A program made the translations under genes and the position numbers. A stretch of DNA of 5,083 bases from JAGWFU01 sp035534575 (GTDB lineage: Archaea > Micrarchaeota > Micrarchaeia > Micrarchaeales > Micrarchaeaceae): assembly GCA_035534575.1 (NCBI GenBank), contig DATLRT010000012.1, positions 1-5,083 on the forward strand, written 5' to 3'. Below, piece by piece: positions 4,853-5,083 of this stretch; the first letter of the stretch is position 1; every line of letters begins with the position of its first letter. Below the pieces are notes generated by a model. That model did no database searches and was not told the origin of the DNA. It worked only from the letters and a program-made list of their open reading frames with translations.

Positions 4853-5083
4853 ATGAAAATAACTGATCTGAAAGTAGGAGCAAGTAACGTAACGATACAG
4901 GCGAAGGTCATACAGAAGGACGACCCGAGGGAGGTTGTCACGAAGTATGGAAAGAGACTGAGCGTATGCAACATAGTGCTGCAGGACGACACGGGATCTA
5001 TACCTATGTCTCTCTGGGGAGAGTCGATAGAGCAGGTCAACTCAGGTGATGTTGTCGAGGTCTCGAACGGCTACGTGAGCGAG
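4853..5083 (+). CDS. OB-fold single-strand DNA-binding protein (RPA/SSB type), N-terminal part
   Basis: Seventy-seven codons are open to the right edge, so the gene is partial. The start MKITDLKVGASNV and the following strands (TIQAKVIQK, PREVVTKYGKRLSVCNIVLQDDTGSIPMS in overlapping order, residues 14-53), then LWGE (54-57), VNSGDVVEV (62-70) and NGYVSE (72-77), follow the five-strand OB fold of archaeal replication protein A and SsoSSB-like proteins. D-D/E-T-G-x-I-x-x-x-L-W is typical of that family. These proteins coat single-stranded DNA in replication and repair, though some OB-fold members bind RNA. Whether further OB domains, a zinc finger or an acidic tail follow cannot be seen. The ATG is supported by AGGTG 5 nt upstream. 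It is divergent from mrp, with a shared 137-nt promoter region. Confidence 0.87.
   Translation, partial: MKITDLKVGASNVTIQAKVIQKDDPREVVTKYGKRLSVCNIVLQDDTGSIPMSLWGESIEQVNSGDVVEVSNGYVSE

Noticed and set aside
4834..5040. A 68-codon minus-strand frame antisense to the OB-fold gene
   Set aside because: The plus-strand frame has clear OB-fold family motifs and a Shine-Dalgarno; the antisense frame has neither.

Overview
The window is archaeal. The evidence is a group II chaperonin (thermosome), archaeal-type adenylate kinase AdkA, the archaeal/eukaryotic ribosomal proteins L34e and L14e, an archaeal EMC3/YidC-like (DUF106) membrane protein, an RPA-type OB-fold protein, TATA-box promoters and GGTG-type Shine-Dalgarno sites. 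The compact, divergent versions of several proteins suggest a small-genome lineage such as a DPANN archaeon (Micrarchaeota-like). That placement is inference.

Layout. Positions 1-3736 hold a tightly packed minus-strand gene string, read right to left: thermosome, adkA, EMC3/YidC-like protein, rpl34e, cmk-like kinase, rpl14e (cut by the left edge). Gaps are 0 to 28 nt, so one transcript is likely. Most of this order (adkA, DUF106, L34e, cmk, L14e) is the familiar tail of the archaeal secY/ribosomal protein cluster, but a chaperonin gene occupies the place where secY usually stands. A 193-nt non-coding stretch (3746-3938) carries the thermosome TATA box and a set of dyad-symmetric elements just upstream of it. 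Next comes mrp, a minus-strand P-loop ATPase of the Mrp/NBP35 family that lacks the family's Fe-S-binding CxxC. It is transcribed from a palindromic TATA box that places its start codon almost at the predicted 5' end. Across a 137-nt divergent promoter region, an OB-fold single-strand DNA-binding protein reads rightward off the right edge, with its own BRE/TATA and a good Shine-Dalgarno.

Functionally the main operon joins protein folding (thermosome), membrane protein insertion (EMC3/YidC-like), ribosome building (L34e, L14e) and nucleotide charging (AdkA, Cmk-like), a growth-linked set. No mobile element, CRISPR array, tRNA or rRNA is visible. The most unusual points are the dyads ahead of the thermosome promoter, the missing CxxC in Mrp, the altered nucleotide-binding residues in the Cmk-like kinase, and an A8 run where loss of one base would fuse cmk to rpl14e.
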